From: Muscardinus avellanarius
Lineage: Eukaryota > Chordata > Mammalia > Rodentia > Gliridae
Assembly: GCA_963383645.1 (NCBI GenBank)
Contig: OY726560.1
Span: 70,809,399-70,873,398, forward strand
DNA length: 64,000 nt
Direction: 5' to 3'
Every line of letters begins with the position of its first letter. Within the stretch, counting starts at the first letter, position 1. The position numbers and the translations under genes were made by a program. The notes beneath the pieces were generated by a model. It ran no database searches, was not told the DNA's origin, and saw only the letters and a list, made by a program, of their open reading frames with translations. Positions 37,734 through 43,500 of the stretch are shown in pieces.

Positions 37734-40700
37734 GGGGGTGGAACCCAGGGGCTTTTCTACCTCTGGGCTATACTCCCAGACCTATCTTATATTTTATTTG
37801 GAAAAGAGCCTCACTAAGTAGCTGAGGCTGGCATCGAACTTGTGTGATCCTCCTGGCTCAGCCTCCCAAGCGCGGGGATTACAAGCGTGCACCACCATGC
37901 CTGGCCTATTAGTGAATTTTTAACTTTTGCAAATATTCCACCTACTTAAAATAGATAAGCATTTTTAAAAAGCAGTAAACATATATTTGGGCTAAACATG
38001 TGATCAGTAGCTCAAAATCAGTTCATCTTGACGGTTGGAACTATATGTTATCAATTTCATAGTGAAAAGATAACTATTTTCATCAACTGCCCTCTCACCC
38101 CAGCCTTGCTTTTCTTGCTTTACACATTACCCAAATGTATTAGAAATGTCCGTTGAAGAAACCAAAGTTGTGGCCAGAGTAAAAACACAAAGCAAATTAC
38201 CTTGGGAGTAAGTATGAGAATGAGTTGGGCACTGGCATCTGGGGAAAAGAGAAACAGAAAAGTGTAGAGTGAAACTTCATTGCCAGAAACCAAGAAGCCT
38301 TAAAGTATCTCTCATGTGGCATTATGGTCCCGAAAGACTATGAAACTGGTAGCTATTGGCAGGCACTGTAGGATGGGGGTGGGGGGGAACCAAACAGAAA
38401 GCACGAGAGACAAAAACTTAACCCCGAGTCTTTATTCAGTGCAGTAGGACATTTTTTCCCCATGAATTTGGTTATTCCTGCAGCAGCTATTAAATGCCAG
38501 TGGGCAGCCAGGTATGGTGGTGCAAGGTTGTAATCTCAGTACTTGGGAGGCTTAAACTGGAGGATTGCAGGTTCATGGCCAGCCTCAGCAATTTAACAAT
38601 GCCCTCCACAACTTAGAGAAACACTGCTCACTAAGTAGGGCTGGGAGTATAGCACAGAAATAGAAAGCCCTGGGTTAAATTCCCCAGTACCGCAAACAAA
38701 ACAAAACAAAACAAAACAACACTGCAGGCAGCCTGTATCCTTCCTGGGGACACAGAAGATTTAAGTTGGGGGTGTTTGGTTTCTCTGAGGCCCCAGCTCT
38801 TCCAAGTTCAGAGCTCTGACCAAATTGACCTAAGTTTCTCTGTACCTGCACTCTTCTTGCTTATCCTTAACTCTGGGAACTTTCTGTGTGCTTTGCCTGC
38901 ATCTTCAAGGTATTTCCTTATTTCTTCAAACAGCTCTGGAACTTGTGCCTTCAAGGAGCCCTCCCTAGGCCCGTGGGCCTCTTATGGGCATCACCTGGTA
39001 AGCCCACCCTATCTGCCCAATTGCAGCCTCAGGTTACCTGCCCTGGTCCTCTTCTCGGGAGGTTCTGGGTCGCTCACACTAGTGTGCTCTCCCCACCCCC
39101 TGAAGCCCATAACCTCTTCTCACACCTCATTTGGCTCCTCAGTAGATTTTCCATGTCCTCATTTCCTTTCCAAGAAAGAAACGTTATCTTCCTTTCTTGA
39201 CCTGGTCTATTTCTTGGACAGTCCTCCTCTGGATGCTGCTACTGCTTTTCCTCTTTCTCTTCCTCTTCCCTCCTTTTATCTCTCTCTTGCTCTCTCCCTC
39301 CCTTTCTTCCTCTCTCCGTCCGAGCTACATCTCTAGCCCTATTTTATTTTGTTATTTTTTTTTTAAATTGGGGATGGAACTTGGTGCATTCTATCTCCAA
39401 GCTTCATCCCCAACACCTTTTTAACATTATTATTATTTTGAAACAGGGTCTGCCTAGGTTGCTGAGAGTTTCCCTAAGATGCTAAGGCTAGTGGTGAACT
39501 GCAATCCTCCTGTCTCAGCCTCTCAAGTACTGGGATCAGAGGCGTGCACATCTGTCCAGCTGTCCATTTTATTGAAACTGTGTCTCACTAAATTGTTGAG
39601 TTTGGTCTTGAACATGATCGTCCTGTCTCAGTTTCCCAAGTAACTAAGATTACAGGTCCTCTGGCTTCTTTCTCCCGGTTCAGTTTTGTTTCTTGTGCCC
39701 TGTACCACAGTGTTATAGTGCCGTCTCAGGAGACACTTGAACGCATGGCATCCTCTCTCCATCCCGCCCAAATTCAAATTTGGAACTAGCACATGGGAGG
39801 AGGAAGAAAAACGGTGGATTTGAATGGCCCTCAAGATCTCACTTCCTGAGCACTGTGATGTCAAAACGAACTTCGTAGTTGAGAGGCACGCATACCTAAG
39901 TCCAGGCTGCCACCTAGTGGTGCCGGCTGCCGGCTGTGGGGGCTCCAGGAGAGGACCGGAAAGCAGGCCAGCCTGAGGCAGGCTCCCCTGCAGGTGGCCT
40001 TTACTTTCCAGGACTTTCTGGGGGCTAAGCCCTCCAAGCAGAACCAAGAAGCCAAGGAAGGACAGAAAAATGTTCACACTCAAAGCTTTCCAACACGAAT
40101 GCTCCCGGGAGCACACGCGTCTTCTCGCAGTCCCTTCTCTATTTTCTTAGGTTGAGATGACCTCATCTACTCGTTCCCCCTGGAGGTTCCTGTCCAGCCT
40201 TCTTGCCCTCTGGGGGCCTCCATCTGCACTGCGCTTCTCCCTGTTCCTGTCACTGGATCCTTCTCACAAACACAGAGAGTTTCCTGCTGGACGTTTGCAG
40301 CTGGCTCACCCTCTGCTCCTGCCTGGCTGGCTCCCTTTCTTGCCTTCAGGACATTCCTTGGCTCTGAAATCAGGCTGCTGCGGGTGTCAGTCCCAGCTCT
40401 CAGGCTGGATCCTCACTTCTCAGACCTCCCACACCAGGGTGGGTGAGGCTTTTTTCTTGGCTTCTGGGACTCCCTTCTCCCCCATTTCCTCTCATTGTTG
40501 TTGTTCTTCTTTTTAAAAAGATTTTCCCTATTTTTATATACTTCTATTGGTGCATTGTAATTATATATCACAGTGAGGTTCAAAGTGACACAAACACATT
40601 TGCACACAGTACTCAGTCTTTGCACACAGCACTCGGTCTGTTTCCCTCTGACCCCCCCCCCCCCCCCCCCCCGCCCAGGCGTGCTAGTGAGATTGGCAGT

Positions 40701-41239
40701 GATGCCTCCCAGGGTGGACACAGCATAACTTGAACGCTTTCCTTTATCAGTCCTCCTTTTGCCCTCCGCCTCTCCCTCCCCTAGTTCCCTTCCTCTTTTC
40801 TGGTCTCTTTGTTTATTTGAAGTCCCTCTGATTTCCCATTTTCGAGCTAGCTTTTACATGTGAGAGAAAACACATGACCCCTGACTTTCTGAGACTGGCT
40901 GACCTCATGCGGCTTGACGTCTCTAACGCTCCGTTTTCCTGCAGGTGGCATCTCATTGTTCTTTCTCCACTCTACCTATTCCTTTCCTGTTGGGTTGTCC
41001 TGGGCGGCCTTCAGCCATTCTGACCTTTGCTTCTCCCTCACCCTGGAGCCTACATCAAGGCCCCAAATATTTCTCCGCCTGAATCCACCTACCTCTTTCT
41101 GGGTCTTTGCCACTCTCTAGTTTTGCTGCTGTCTCTGTCTACATTTCTACAAACTCTCTGGCTGCTTCTGTACCCGGGCTGCCTCTCTTTCTCAGTGTGG
41201 TCGGTAGGGCCATAGTTCCAAAGATATCACTCTGGGTTT

Positions 41240-41298
<59 letters not shown>

Positions 41299-43348
41299 AG
41301 GGTGGAACCCAGGGGCTTTTCTACCTCTGGGCTATACTCCCAGATCTATTTTATACTTTATTTGGAAACAGGGTCTCACTAAGTTGCTGAGAGCCTCACT
41401 CAGTAGCTGAGGCTGGATTAAACCTGTGTGATCCTGTCTCAGCCTCCCAAGCACTGGCATTACAAGCCTGTGCCACTATGCCCGGCTCACTCTCTGTTTT
41501 AAAGTGACTTCCATGGCAGAAAAAGTTCAGACCTGGCCCCCTCAACCTTTCAGTTTGGCCTCTCATCTTGCTCTACTTTTGGGTTTTAGCTTCTAGAAAA
41601 TTAGCCTTGTTCTTTTCTCGAAGGAACCACGAAATCTCTCTCCACCCCACCATCCTATTTCATCAGTTCCCCTGGGCAGTCTTTTTCCTAAGGCCTGGAA
41701 GGTCCTTTATGGCACAGTACTGCTCCTTCCCATTAAAACTGCTGTCAAATCTCACTCCGCACCTCTAGGCGATCCCTCTCCATCCCACACTGCCACCAGA
41801 ATGTGCTGATATACCCTTCGCATGTCACACTCCCTCCTCACACAACCGTTCCAAACACACATTGTGTGCTGATGCTGGCTGTGTGAGATACGGTGATGCC
41901 GCATAAAGAGCTGCATGACACAGGCTTAGAAAAAAGAATTTAAGCACAGATAAACAACACCCCCACTTCTGCAGGATTTCTCAGACCCCTTTTATGTACT
42001 AATGATTATTTTCACTCTTGAAAAGGGCAACATAGTCTAAGGTGGTTTTCCACACTTACTTGGCTATGAAAATTCTTTTTCTTTTACCAAGGGTATCTCA
42101 AGGTATTTAATGTTTTAGGATGAGAAATATTGCTTTATTTGCCTTCTGTTATCTATAGAACACAATTTATATTCCTTAGCATGGTCCTGAGAACAAGGAC
42201 TGTGAAATCAAAACGTCAGAGTTTATGGCTTTGCCATTTGCTTGGCTATGTGACCCTGGACAGATTATTATTCCCCAAGCCTTTACTTCTTTATTCATAG
42301 TAGAGGATAATAATACAGTATGTCATAGAGTTGTCGTAAGGGATAGAGTTACTGCTATTAATGGTACCTGTTAAGTGTGTGGCTGGTACATTGCACTAGG
42401 TCAAGTGCCCAGTGCCAGCTACTTCCTTATTCACAGTCTTTCCCCGTCTTCTCCATCCTTACCTCCTAAGCGCCTAGGGGCAAACTTTTTTTGTGTGTGT
42501 GGTACTGGGGATGGAACCCAGGGGCATTCTGTCTGAGCTGCATCCCCAGCTTTATTTTTATTTTGAAATAGGGTCTCATTAAGTTGTGGAGAGCCTTGCT
42601 AAGTTGTTGAGGCTAGCAGGAACCTGCAATCCTCCTGTCTCAGCCCAGCAGGAACCTGCAATCCTCCTGTCTCAGCCTTCCAAGTACTGGGATTATAGAC
42701 ATGTGCCACCATGTCCCACTCATTACTTTTGATCCTGGAACTGCATCTCCTGGTCTCTGGTATCGCTGTTCCCTCTGCCGAAATCTCCTCTCTAATCCCC
42801 CTTTCTCCCCTATTTCCTTCCACCTGTCAGACCAAACTTTCCCACGTGGACTTGTACATTCAACAGGTATTTACCTGGCACTTCTGGAGGGGAGAGTATC
42901 ATAACACTTAATTCCTAGACTCCCTGTTCATGTCAGAGTGCAGCATTTCTGGTCTCTTCCCTTCTACACCCATCTGCTGTGATCTACAACAGGCCAGTTA
43001 TTGGTCTGTCCCCTCACTATAGATGCTCCATTGGTCTTTAAACTTCTCCAGAGCCTTTCATTGCTGCATCCCCAGAACCTAGAGTAGTTTCTGGCAAATG
43101 ATAGACACCCAACAAATATATGTTGACTGGATCGTTGACTTGGCCACGGTGCCAAGCTCTGCACTGCCTGCCACAGTGTGGGTCTAGGCCAGCTTTTCTG
43201 GGCCTGACAACCTGCTTCCCTAGTCTTTGAAATCTAAAGAGATTACAAGGTGCATCCCTGCCCCACCCTGACCGCCCGCCCGCACTCACGCTGCACGCTG
43301 CAGTTGCCTTAGCAAGTGGGCAACTCGGGCTCGGGCTGCAGCAGCCAT
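3087..43348 (-). CDS. ADHFE1: ADHFE1 gene (coding span, 14 exons), hydroxyacid-oxoacid transhydrogenase
   Basis: This mitochondrial iron-dependent alcohol dehydrogenase-family enzyme transfers hydride from 4-hydroxybutyrate to 2-oxoglutarate, giving succinate semialdehyde and D-2-hydroxyglutarate. I joined 14 minus-strand exons (listed separately). Their lengths sum to 1404 bases, one open frame of 467 residues plus stop, the same length as human ADHFE1. An Arg/Ala-rich N-terminus (residues 1-20) fits a mitochondrial targeting peptide. The nucleotide-binding GGGST loop is at 138-142 and the TTSGTGSE motif at 186-193. The expected metal ligands are all present: D242 and H246 (FDVLCHALES), H330 (HLCHGMS) and H357 (VPHG). 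No frameshift or internal stop was found. All introns have AG acceptors. Twelve have GT donors and intron 4 has GC. RRS1 lies 1.46 kb upstream on the same strand, as in human. UTR ends are not fixed. Confidence 0.97.
3232..3421 (+). repeat. B1-dID SINE, form I, in ADHFE1 intron 13
   Basis: Forward copy, head agctgggcgtggtgacacac, ending ctagtactgaaaag. Its head abuts one arm of a 13-bp inverted repeat, 50 bp from the exon 14 acceptor. Confidence 0.85.
3599..3660 (-). repeat. Partial reverse SINE
   Basis: Only the ID-derived end (gcaggggattgaacccagtg...) remains. Confidence 0.65.
4600..5097 (+). mobile_element. L2 LINE 3' region
   Basis: Diverged copy of the L2 tail: ctggccatgccattccaggg, then ttgcctgtctccctccaata, then the agaacataagctctaggaag segment. 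It is ancient. The 171-codon open frame across it is accidental. Confidence 0.7.
5098..5120. repeat. Left target-site duplication of the ORF1-only LINE
   Basis: About 23 bp ending aaaaaaggaagaatg. It recurs at 8163-8186 with one indel and one or two changes. Confidence 0.85.
5950..6874 (+). pseudogene. LINE-1 ORF1p-like gene with one frameshift
   Basis: Frame one (5950-6675) starts [20 protein letters not shown]. Residues ~35-115 form a heptad-rich coiled coil with LRKNQKE and RISMLED. The RRM region follows with [23 protein letters not shown] and SPRHIIAKM. After NARR near 6650 the frame shifts. The C-terminal domain ([20 protein letters not shown]...) continues in the next frame to a TAG at 6872-6874. 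Coiled coil, RRM and CTD are therefore all present, giving about 305 residues if read through, close to normal for L1 ORF1p. The protein would bind RNA as a trimer. No endonuclease or reverse transcriptase is encoded. Confidence 0.9.
6876..8139 (+). repeat. ~165-bp tandem array (7 full + 1 partial unit) inside the LINE
   Basis: Units start near 6876, 7041, 7205, 7370, 7535, 7695, 7858 and 8023. Spacings are 160-165 bp and the last unit is cut at ~117 bp by the A-rich tail. Each unit carries attaggattacagttagc, gcgttaggacgaatataaca, tttaaaagctcggaaaagtg and catatatatgtgcaattatg. Unit-to-unit identity is high by eye (roughly 90%). The first unit begins at the ORF1 stop codon. Confidence 0.95.
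8163..8186. repeat. Right target-site duplication of the ORF1-only LINE
   Basis: Follows the (AAAT)n tail and matches 5098-5120, including aaaaaaggaagaatg. Confidence 0.85.
8391..8580 (+). repeat. B1-dID SINE, form III
   Basis: Forward copy with ...ttaagagaccctgtttccaa and ...ggaaccccagtaccacc plus an A-tail. Confidence 0.85.
8608..8790 (+). repeat. B1-dID SINE, form I, head-truncated
   Basis: Begins at atacttgggaggctgagaca and ends ...cagtccccacatac. Confidence 0.8.
9155..9364 (-). repeat. B1-dID SINE, form III, with 17-bp TSD
   Basis: Reverse copy. aacctgatgtattatta occurs at 9138-9154 and again at 9365-9381. A TAA-rich tail lies at left. Confidence 0.92.
9464..9568 (+). mobile_element. 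105-bp polyadenylated retrocopy fragment
   Basis: Interrupts the L1 and is flanked by a perfect 16-bp duplication, ataaaaccatatggtt (9448-9463, 9569-9584). It ends cttgtaataaacttcgttat...cagaaaaaa, with AATAAA about 20 nt before an A-run. It is therefore the 3' end of a processed transcript or LTR-promoted RNA. Source unknown. Confidence 0.85.
9985..10029. repeat. (GAT)15 microsatellite
   Basis: Uninterrupted GAT units in ADHFE1 intron 13. Confidence 0.97.
10030..13363. other. Intron 13 sequence, little recognised
   Basis: Unique-looking AT-rich intron sequence. A weak L2-like stretch (ttcctcatggaacttataat) is near 11731-11750. No exon, RNA gene or clear repeat was found. Confidence 0.4.
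13364..13521 (-). CDS. ADHFE1: ADHFE1 coding exon 13
   Basis: Codes residues 388-440, from [20 protein letters not shown] through [14 protein letters not shown], in the helical C-terminal domain. Acceptor ...TTCTAG and donor GTAAGA are clear. The two leading bases complete a glycine codon begun in exon 12. The following intron (3171-13363) is 10.2 kb and repeat-rich. Confidence 0.97.
14083..14305 (+). repeat. B1-dID SINE, form III, intron 12
   Basis: Forward copy from caggcgtggtggcgcacgct to ccccagtaccacc, with an (AAAC)n tail and an internal 24-A run. Confidence 0.88.
14310..15840. other. Intron 12 remainder
   Basis: No exon recognised. A 173-codon open frame at 14375-14896 has no family signature and runs opposite to ADHFE1. 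The only clear feature is a (GAAA)n microsatellite at 15058-15113. Confidence 0.5.
15058..15113. repeat. (GAAA)n microsatellite
   Basis: About 14 units of purine-only repeat. Confidence 0.95.
15841..16046 (-). repeat. B1-dID SINE, form I, intron 12
   Basis: Reverse copy, tttttggtactggggattga to ccaccatgcctggctc. Flanked by tcaggaac(t/a)t at 15833 and 16046, a likely TSD. Confidence 0.85.
16092..16315 (+). repeat. B1-dID SINE, form I
   Basis: Forward copy, head ggccagtcgtggtggcacat, with A-rich tail. It lies in opposite orientation and 45 bp from the preceding SINE, so their RNAs could pair. Confidence 0.85.
16806..16902 (-). CDS. ADHFE1: ADHFE1 coding exon 12
   Basis: Codes residues 356-387, starting [20 protein letters not shown]. 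His357 is the last of the four expected metal ligands of the iron-ADH family. Acceptor CCCCAG, donor GTATGA. The exon ends one base into a glycine codon. Confidence 0.97.
16989..17060 (+). repeat. ID-like SINE in ADHFE1 intron 11
   Basis: tRNA-derived monomer, ctgggggtgtagctcaccct to gcaatccccagcaca. It occupies nearly a third of the 245-bp intron. Confidence 0.75.
17148..17226 (-). CDS. ADHFE1: ADHFE1 coding exon 11
   Basis: Codes [20 protein letters not shown] then MDHPLV, residues 330-355, including metal ligand His330. The first base completes Cys329. Acceptor TTTTCTAG, donor GTAAAA. The intron toward exon 12 is only 245 bp and contains an ID-like SINE fragment. Confidence 0.97.
17300..18257. 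other. Intron 10, nothing recognised
   Basis: AT-rich intron sequence without an identifiable repeat or exon. Confidence 0.4.
18258..18455 (-). repeat. B1-dID SINE, form III, intron 10
   Basis: Reverse copy with ttaagccagcacaactggct, a decayed form III hairpin, and T-runs in both tail and linker. Confidence 0.87.
18489..18860 (-). mobile_element. Old L1 fragment, antisense
   Basis: Contains ggctagattcctagaagtga and aatgggccaaagggaataca, a diverged L1 3' region read on the complement. Confidence 0.5.
18869..19003. repeat. Compound (GT)n(GA)n microsatellite
   Basis: About 80 bp of GT-rich sequence switching directly into (GA)27 at ~18949. Confidence 0.97.
19078..19735 (+). mobile_element. 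Old L1 3' region, split by a SINE
   Basis: atgtccatcagctgataaat, taaccttggaaacgttatgc-type sequence and ctcagaatggggaacc mark the L1 3' UTR. It is interrupted at 19342-19517. Confidence 0.7.
19342..19517 (+). repeat. B1-dID SINE, form I
   Basis: Forward copy inside the old L1, from ctaggtgtggtagtacgtgc to ctagtactacc. Confidence 0.83.
19770..19990 (+). repeat. B1-dID SINE, form I, with CA-rich tail
   Basis: Forward copy, gccagacatggtgctgtgta to ccctgtaccacatacacgca, then an (AAAT)-rich tail. Confidence 0.85.
20300..20398 (-). CDS. ADHFE1: ADHFE1 coding exon 10
   Basis: Codes [20 protein letters not shown] through [12 protein letters not shown], residues 297-328, with split codons at both ends (Arg296, Cys329). 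Acceptor ATTCACAG, donor GTAAGT. Confidence 0.97.
20420..21377. other. Intron 9 sequence without recognised features
   Basis: No SINE, exon or RNA gene was identified. Base composition is moderate. Confidence 0.4.
21378..21605. repeat. Two (TTTC)n blocks around a SINE fragment
   Basis: (TTTC)n at 21378-21452 and (TTCT)n at 21531-21604. Each is the expanded tail of a reverse SINE. Confidence 0.93.
21466..21918 (-). repeat. Nested SINEs: form III inside form I
   Basis: The outer form I copy is split into 21466-21528 and 21781-21918. The inner form III copy at 21606-21779 brought its own (AAAG)n tail. Confidence 0.85.
22489..22620 (-). repeat. Old monomeric B1/7SL-like SINE
   Basis: Reverse copy, agataaaatctcactgcatt ... 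ggactataggtgtctagcac. It has no ID half and is more diverged than the dimers. Confidence 0.6.
23121..23273 (-). CDS. ADHFE1: ADHFE1 coding exon 9
   Basis: Codes residues 246-295, from [20 protein letters not shown] to [11 protein letters not shown]. His246 is a metal ligand in the D-x-x-x-H motif shared with exon 8. Acceptor CTTATTAG, donor GTATGT. The preceding intron (23274-29208) is 5.9 kb and carries two LTR-like blocks. Confidence 0.97.
23306..23522 (+). repeat. B1-dID SINE, form II, 15-bp TSD
   Basis: aaatacacaggatga flanks it at 23291-23305 and 23523-23537. It starts 33 bp from the ADHFE1 exon 9 acceptor (exon ends 23273). Tail is (AAAT)n. Confidence 0.93.
24162..25593 (+). mobile_element. 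LTR-like block with TGTGTTG...CAACACA ends (endogenous retrovirus candidate)
   Basis: Perfect 7-bp inverted termini, TGTGTTG (24162-24168) and CAACACA (25587-25593), bound 1.43 kb. Near the 3' end a TATAAAT (25366-25372) is followed by AATAAA (25389-25394) and about 200 bp that could be U5. This resembles a long solo LTR. I found no convincing target duplication. An internal 104-codon frame (24561-24875) has no recognised domain. It could also be a composite of two elements. Confidence 0.45.
25690..25890 (+). repeat. MIR fragment
   Basis: gtgtagtggcagaacccaga ... agtacttagaacagtgtctg ... gacattgtaa is a diverged MIR, truncated at both ends. Confidence 0.6.
25922..26141 (+). repeat. B1-dID SINE, form I, intron 8
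   Basis: Forward copy, agccaggtgtggtggtgcac to ccccagacccgc, then A20. TSD aaatctga(c/t)t at 25911 and 26141. Confidence 0.88.
26150..26885. other. Intron 8 sequence, unassigned
   Basis: No recognisable repeat, exon or RNA gene. Confidence 0.4.
26886..27264 (+). mobile_element. Solo LTR, ERVL-MaLR-like
   Basis: Starts tgctacagtttgtatcttga and ends ...aagctgaccaacaca (TG...CA). The interior has gaaaccatgagccaaaataa and cctttcctccttttaagttg, familiar from MaLR-type LTRs. Flanking 5-mers agtaa/aggaa agree at 4 of 5 positions. No internal retroviral sequence. Confidence 0.65.
27270..28045. other. Intron 8 sequence with possible L2 remnants
   Basis: cagcaattaatccagtacct ... ctgtcctcacctcgctcaca near 27600-27700 resembles L2. 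The rest is unassigned. Confidence 0.35.
28046..28228 (-). repeat. B1-dID SINE, form I
   Basis: Reverse copy, ttttggtactagggatcaaa to ctaccgcacctggtt. Confidence 0.83.
28308..28531 (-). repeat. B1-dID SINE, form I, 16-bp TSD
   Basis: gatatgtcttgatttc occurs at 28292-28307 and 28532-28547. Confidence 0.92.
28560..29208. other. Intron 8 proximal part, unassigned
   Basis: GC-richer intron sequence next to exon 8. No repeat or other exon recognised. Confidence 0.4.
29209..29314 (-). CDS. ADHFE1: ADHFE1 coding exon 8
   Basis: Codes residues 210-244, ending ANSGFDVL, with metal ligand Asp242. Acceptor ATGTTTTAG, donor GTAGGT. A SINE inserted 20 bp upstream of the acceptor (29334-29546), and its target duplication carries the pyrimidine-rich stretch next to this exon. 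The splice site itself is intact. Confidence 0.97.
29334..29546 (-). repeat. B1-dID SINE, form II, at the exon 8 acceptor
   Basis: TSD aaaacataaagatttta at 29317-29333 and 29547-29563. In gene sense the SINE is forward, with its A-rich tail toward exon 8. Only the TSD and the AG separate it from the exon. Confidence 0.94.
29715..29752. repeat. (TTTTG)n microsatellite
   Basis: About seven units in intron 7. Confidence 0.93.
29915..30075 (+). repeat. MIR
   Basis: ccgccacttactttgtgtct, ttgggcaagttgcttagcct, then tagagattacatgagataat. MIR core and 3' part. Confidence 0.7.
30080..30787. other. Intron 7 remainder
   Basis: AT-rich, no recognised element. Confidence 0.4.
30788..30865 (-). CDS. ADHFE1: ADHFE1 coding exon 7
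   Basis: Codes [20 protein letters not shown] then LKVKT, residues 185-209. It holds the TTSGTGSE signature typical of iron-dependent alcohol dehydrogenases. Acceptor TGTTCAAG, donor GTAAGA. The split Val184 and Gly210 codons join correctly to exons 6 and 8. Confidence 0.97.
30965..31440. repeat. Degenerate ~40-50-bp minisatellite in intron 6
   Basis: Diverged recurrences of the theme ...tttagcatgcat / gatgtctgtgtctgcattaa / cacacatgtgtg, for example near 31090, 31130, 31220, 31300 and 31360. An old tandem array with alternating purine-pyrimidine stretches. Confidence 0.65.
31441..32477. other. Intron 6 remainder
   Basis: No repeat or additional exon recognised. Open frames here are extensions of the exon 6 frame or chance. 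Confidence 0.4.
32478..32674 (-). CDS. ADHFE1: ADHFE1 coding exon 6
   Basis: The longest coding exon, residues 119-183. It contains the dinucleotide-binding segment [20 protein letters not shown] and [15 protein letters not shown]. Acceptor CCTCCAAG, donor GTAGAA. The open frame runs past the donor to a false stop further down, but the human protein and the exon 7 join place the boundary after ...RPLIA plus one base. Confidence 0.97.
32827..32981 (-). CDS. ADHFE1: ADHFE1 coding exon 5
   Basis: Codes residues 67-117, from [20 protein letters not shown] to [11 protein letters not shown]. It forms part of the N-terminal nucleotide-binding domain. Acceptor TATTGTAG, donor GTACTT (weak after position +3). 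Intron 5 is short, 152 bp. Confidence 0.96.
33066..33475 (+). repeat. Nested forward SINEs in intron 4
   Basis: The outer old copy (33066-33199 and 33418-33475) is interrupted by a form I copy (33200-33417). The inner head gccaggtgtggtggcgcaca follows aggactggga, which resumes after the inner A-tail. Confidence 0.85.
33599..33652 (-). CDS. ADHFE1: ADHFE1 coding exon 4 (GC donor)
   Basis: Codes exactly 18 residues, [18 protein letters not shown] (49-66), in phase 0 at both ends. Acceptor CTTTCAG. The donor reads ATG|GCAAGT, so intron 4 is a GC-AG intron. No GT nearby gives the M-D-L join seen in the family. Confidence 0.95.
33799..34019 (-). repeat. B1-dID SINE, form I, intron 3
   Basis: Reverse copy, ttttggtactggggaattga to accactacacttggctt, with a short internal repeat of tactgggaaa. 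Confidence 0.85.
34227..34320. repeat. (CCAT)/(CCGT)n and CCTC-rich tract
   Basis: CCAT units changing to CCGT and back, then a pyrimidine-only CCTCCCTT stretch. Confidence 0.9.
34330..34440 (+). repeat. L2-like fragment
   Basis: gagtgtctgctatgttctag acactatgctctggtgacac resembles an L2 3' segment. Confidence 0.5.
34448..34664 (+). repeat. B1-dID SINE, form I, 12-bp TSD
   Basis: agaaatgtcata at 34436-34447 and 34665-34676. Confidence 0.9.
34680..35416. other. Intron 3 remainder
   Basis: AT-rich sequence with no recognised feature. Confidence 0.4.
35417..35463 (-). CDS. ADHFE1: ADHFE1 coding exon 3
   Basis: Codes residues 33-48, [16 protein letters not shown], the linker after the presumed targeting peptide. 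Acceptor CATTTCCAG, donor GTAAGT. The first two bases complete the Ala33 codon. Confidence 0.96.
35633..35800 (-). repeat. B1-dID SINE, form I, head-truncated
   Basis: Reverse copy ending at ctcagcctccggctc. The last ~30 bases of the head are missing. Confidence 0.8.
35905..36148 (-). repeat. B1-dID SINE, form II, with (CA)n tail inside its TSD
   Basis: TSD tgaaaactattttt at 35891-35904 and 36149-36162. The (GT)17 run at ~35916-35950 lies between the TSD and the SINE body, so it is the SINE tail. Confidence 0.93.
36170..36843. other. Intron 2 sequence with (ATT)n
   Basis: AT-rich. (ATT)n microsatellite at 36687-36734. Otherwise unassigned. Confidence 0.5.
36844..36989 (-). repeat. Short B1-dID SINE with 18-bp TSD
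   Basis: tagcaaattgctgattct at 36826-36843 recurs at 36990-37007 with one change. The B1 part is deleted internally. Confidence 0.88.
37010..37572. other. Intron 2 unique sequence
   Basis: Includes a C-rich segment at 37030-37250. No feature recognised. Confidence 0.4.
37573..37660 (-). repeat. ID SINE with 14-bp TSD
   Basis: aacctagatattct at 37559-37572 and 37661-37674. The body gcagtgctgaggattgaatc ... actgagctaactccccagcc is a tRNA-derived monomer. Confidence 0.9.
37692..37907 (-). repeat. B1-dID SINE, form II, (CA)n tail
   Basis: TSD cctattagtga at ~37681 and ~37907. The (GT)19 tract at 37692-37729 lies inside the insertion as its tail. Confidence 0.9.
38201..38238 (-). CDS. ADHFE1: ADHFE1 coding exon 2
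   Basis: A 38-base exon coding [13 protein letters not shown] across its joins with exons 1 and 3, matching the family N-terminus. Acceptor CTTTTCCCCAG, donor GTAATT. It is too short to be found as an open frame. I placed it by splice sites and by frame. Confidence 0.95.
38508..38718 (+). repeat. B1-dID SINE, form I, (ACAAA)n tail, intron 1
   Basis: Forward copy, agccaggtatggtggtgcaa to ccccagtaccgcaaac, then ACAAA units. Confidence 0.87.
38760..39340 (+). other. Intron 1, possibly L2-derived
   Basis: tgtgctttgcctgcatcttc ... cttcaaggagccctccctag resembles L2. The 186-codon open frame across it is low-complexity and unsupported. Confidence 0.35.
39362..39660 (-). repeat. Two abutting reverse SINEs, old
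   Basis: 39362-39562 is a form I copy. 39563-39660 is a second, more diverged B1-like piece ending agtaactaagattacag. Confidence 0.75.
39661..40504. other. Intron 1 sequence, unassigned
   Basis: GC-moderate sequence. No exon or RNA gene recognised. Confidence 0.4.
40505..40960 (-). mobile_element. Probable L1 3'-UTR, antisense, with (C)21
   Basis: acatgtgagagaaaacacat gacccctgactttctgagac and the t-rich start resemble the complement of an L1 3' UTR. A run of 21 C lies at 40652-40672. Confidence 0.5.
41233..41486 (-). repeat. B1-dID SINE, form II, poly(T)/(GT)n tail
   Basis: Reverse copy whose tail reads T24 then (GT)16, i.e. (CA)n(A)n in SINE sense. Body to ctatgcccggctcac. Confidence 0.88.
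41500..41935 (+). mobile_element. L2 fragment
   Basis: ggcctggaaggtcctttatg, tcccattaaaactgctgtca and ctggctgtgtgagatacggt are diverged L2 3' sequence. Confidence 0.55.
42180..42395 (+). repeat. MIR
   Basis: tttgccatttgcttggctat gtgaccctggacagattatt ... gagttgtcgtaagggataga. Nearly full-length MIR. Confidence 0.7.
42490..42717 (-). repeat. B1-dID SINE, form I, with 32-bp duplication
   Basis: The segment agcaggaacctgcaatcctc... is tandemly repeated with a 32-bp period at 42615-42646 and 42647-42678. Confidence 0.87.
42718..43135 (+). mobile_element. L2 3' end just before ADHFE1 exon 1
   Basis: ctgcatccccagaacctaga and acacccaacaaatatatgtt are the L2 terminal segment, ending about 155 bp from exon 1. 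Confidence 0.65.
43290..43348 (-). CDS. ADHFE1: ADHFE1 coding exon 1 (start)
   Basis: Starts at ATG (43346-43348) and codes [19 protein letters not shown] plus two bases before donor GTGAGT. It is Arg/Ala/Leu-rich without acidic residues, as expected for a mitochondrial presequence. It lies in a CpG-rich stretch. An upstream in-frame ATG exists at 43531 but has no family support. Confidence 0.95.
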
Positions 43349-43500
43349 GCCTCCGCAGATCCTCCGCAGCCTCTGGCCCGGTTCCGCCCCCGCGGCCCGC
43401 CAATCCCGCGCGCCCTGCTCCAGCCCCCGCCCTCTGGGCTGCAAAGGCCTCCTGCTCTGCAGGTCACTTGGCCAAGCTTTAGCGGGCAGTGGCCTGTGTG
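43349..43500 (-). promoter_or_regulatory. ADHFE1 5' leader and CpG-rich promoter
   Basis: The bases just upstream of the ADHFE1 start are GC-rich with many CpGs. They carry an inverted CCAAT box (ccaat at 43400-43404 on the plus strand, ATTGG in gene sense) and GC-box-like ccgccccc at 43385-43391. No TATA box is seen. This fits a TATA-less housekeeping promoter. The transcription start is not determined. Confidence 0.55.
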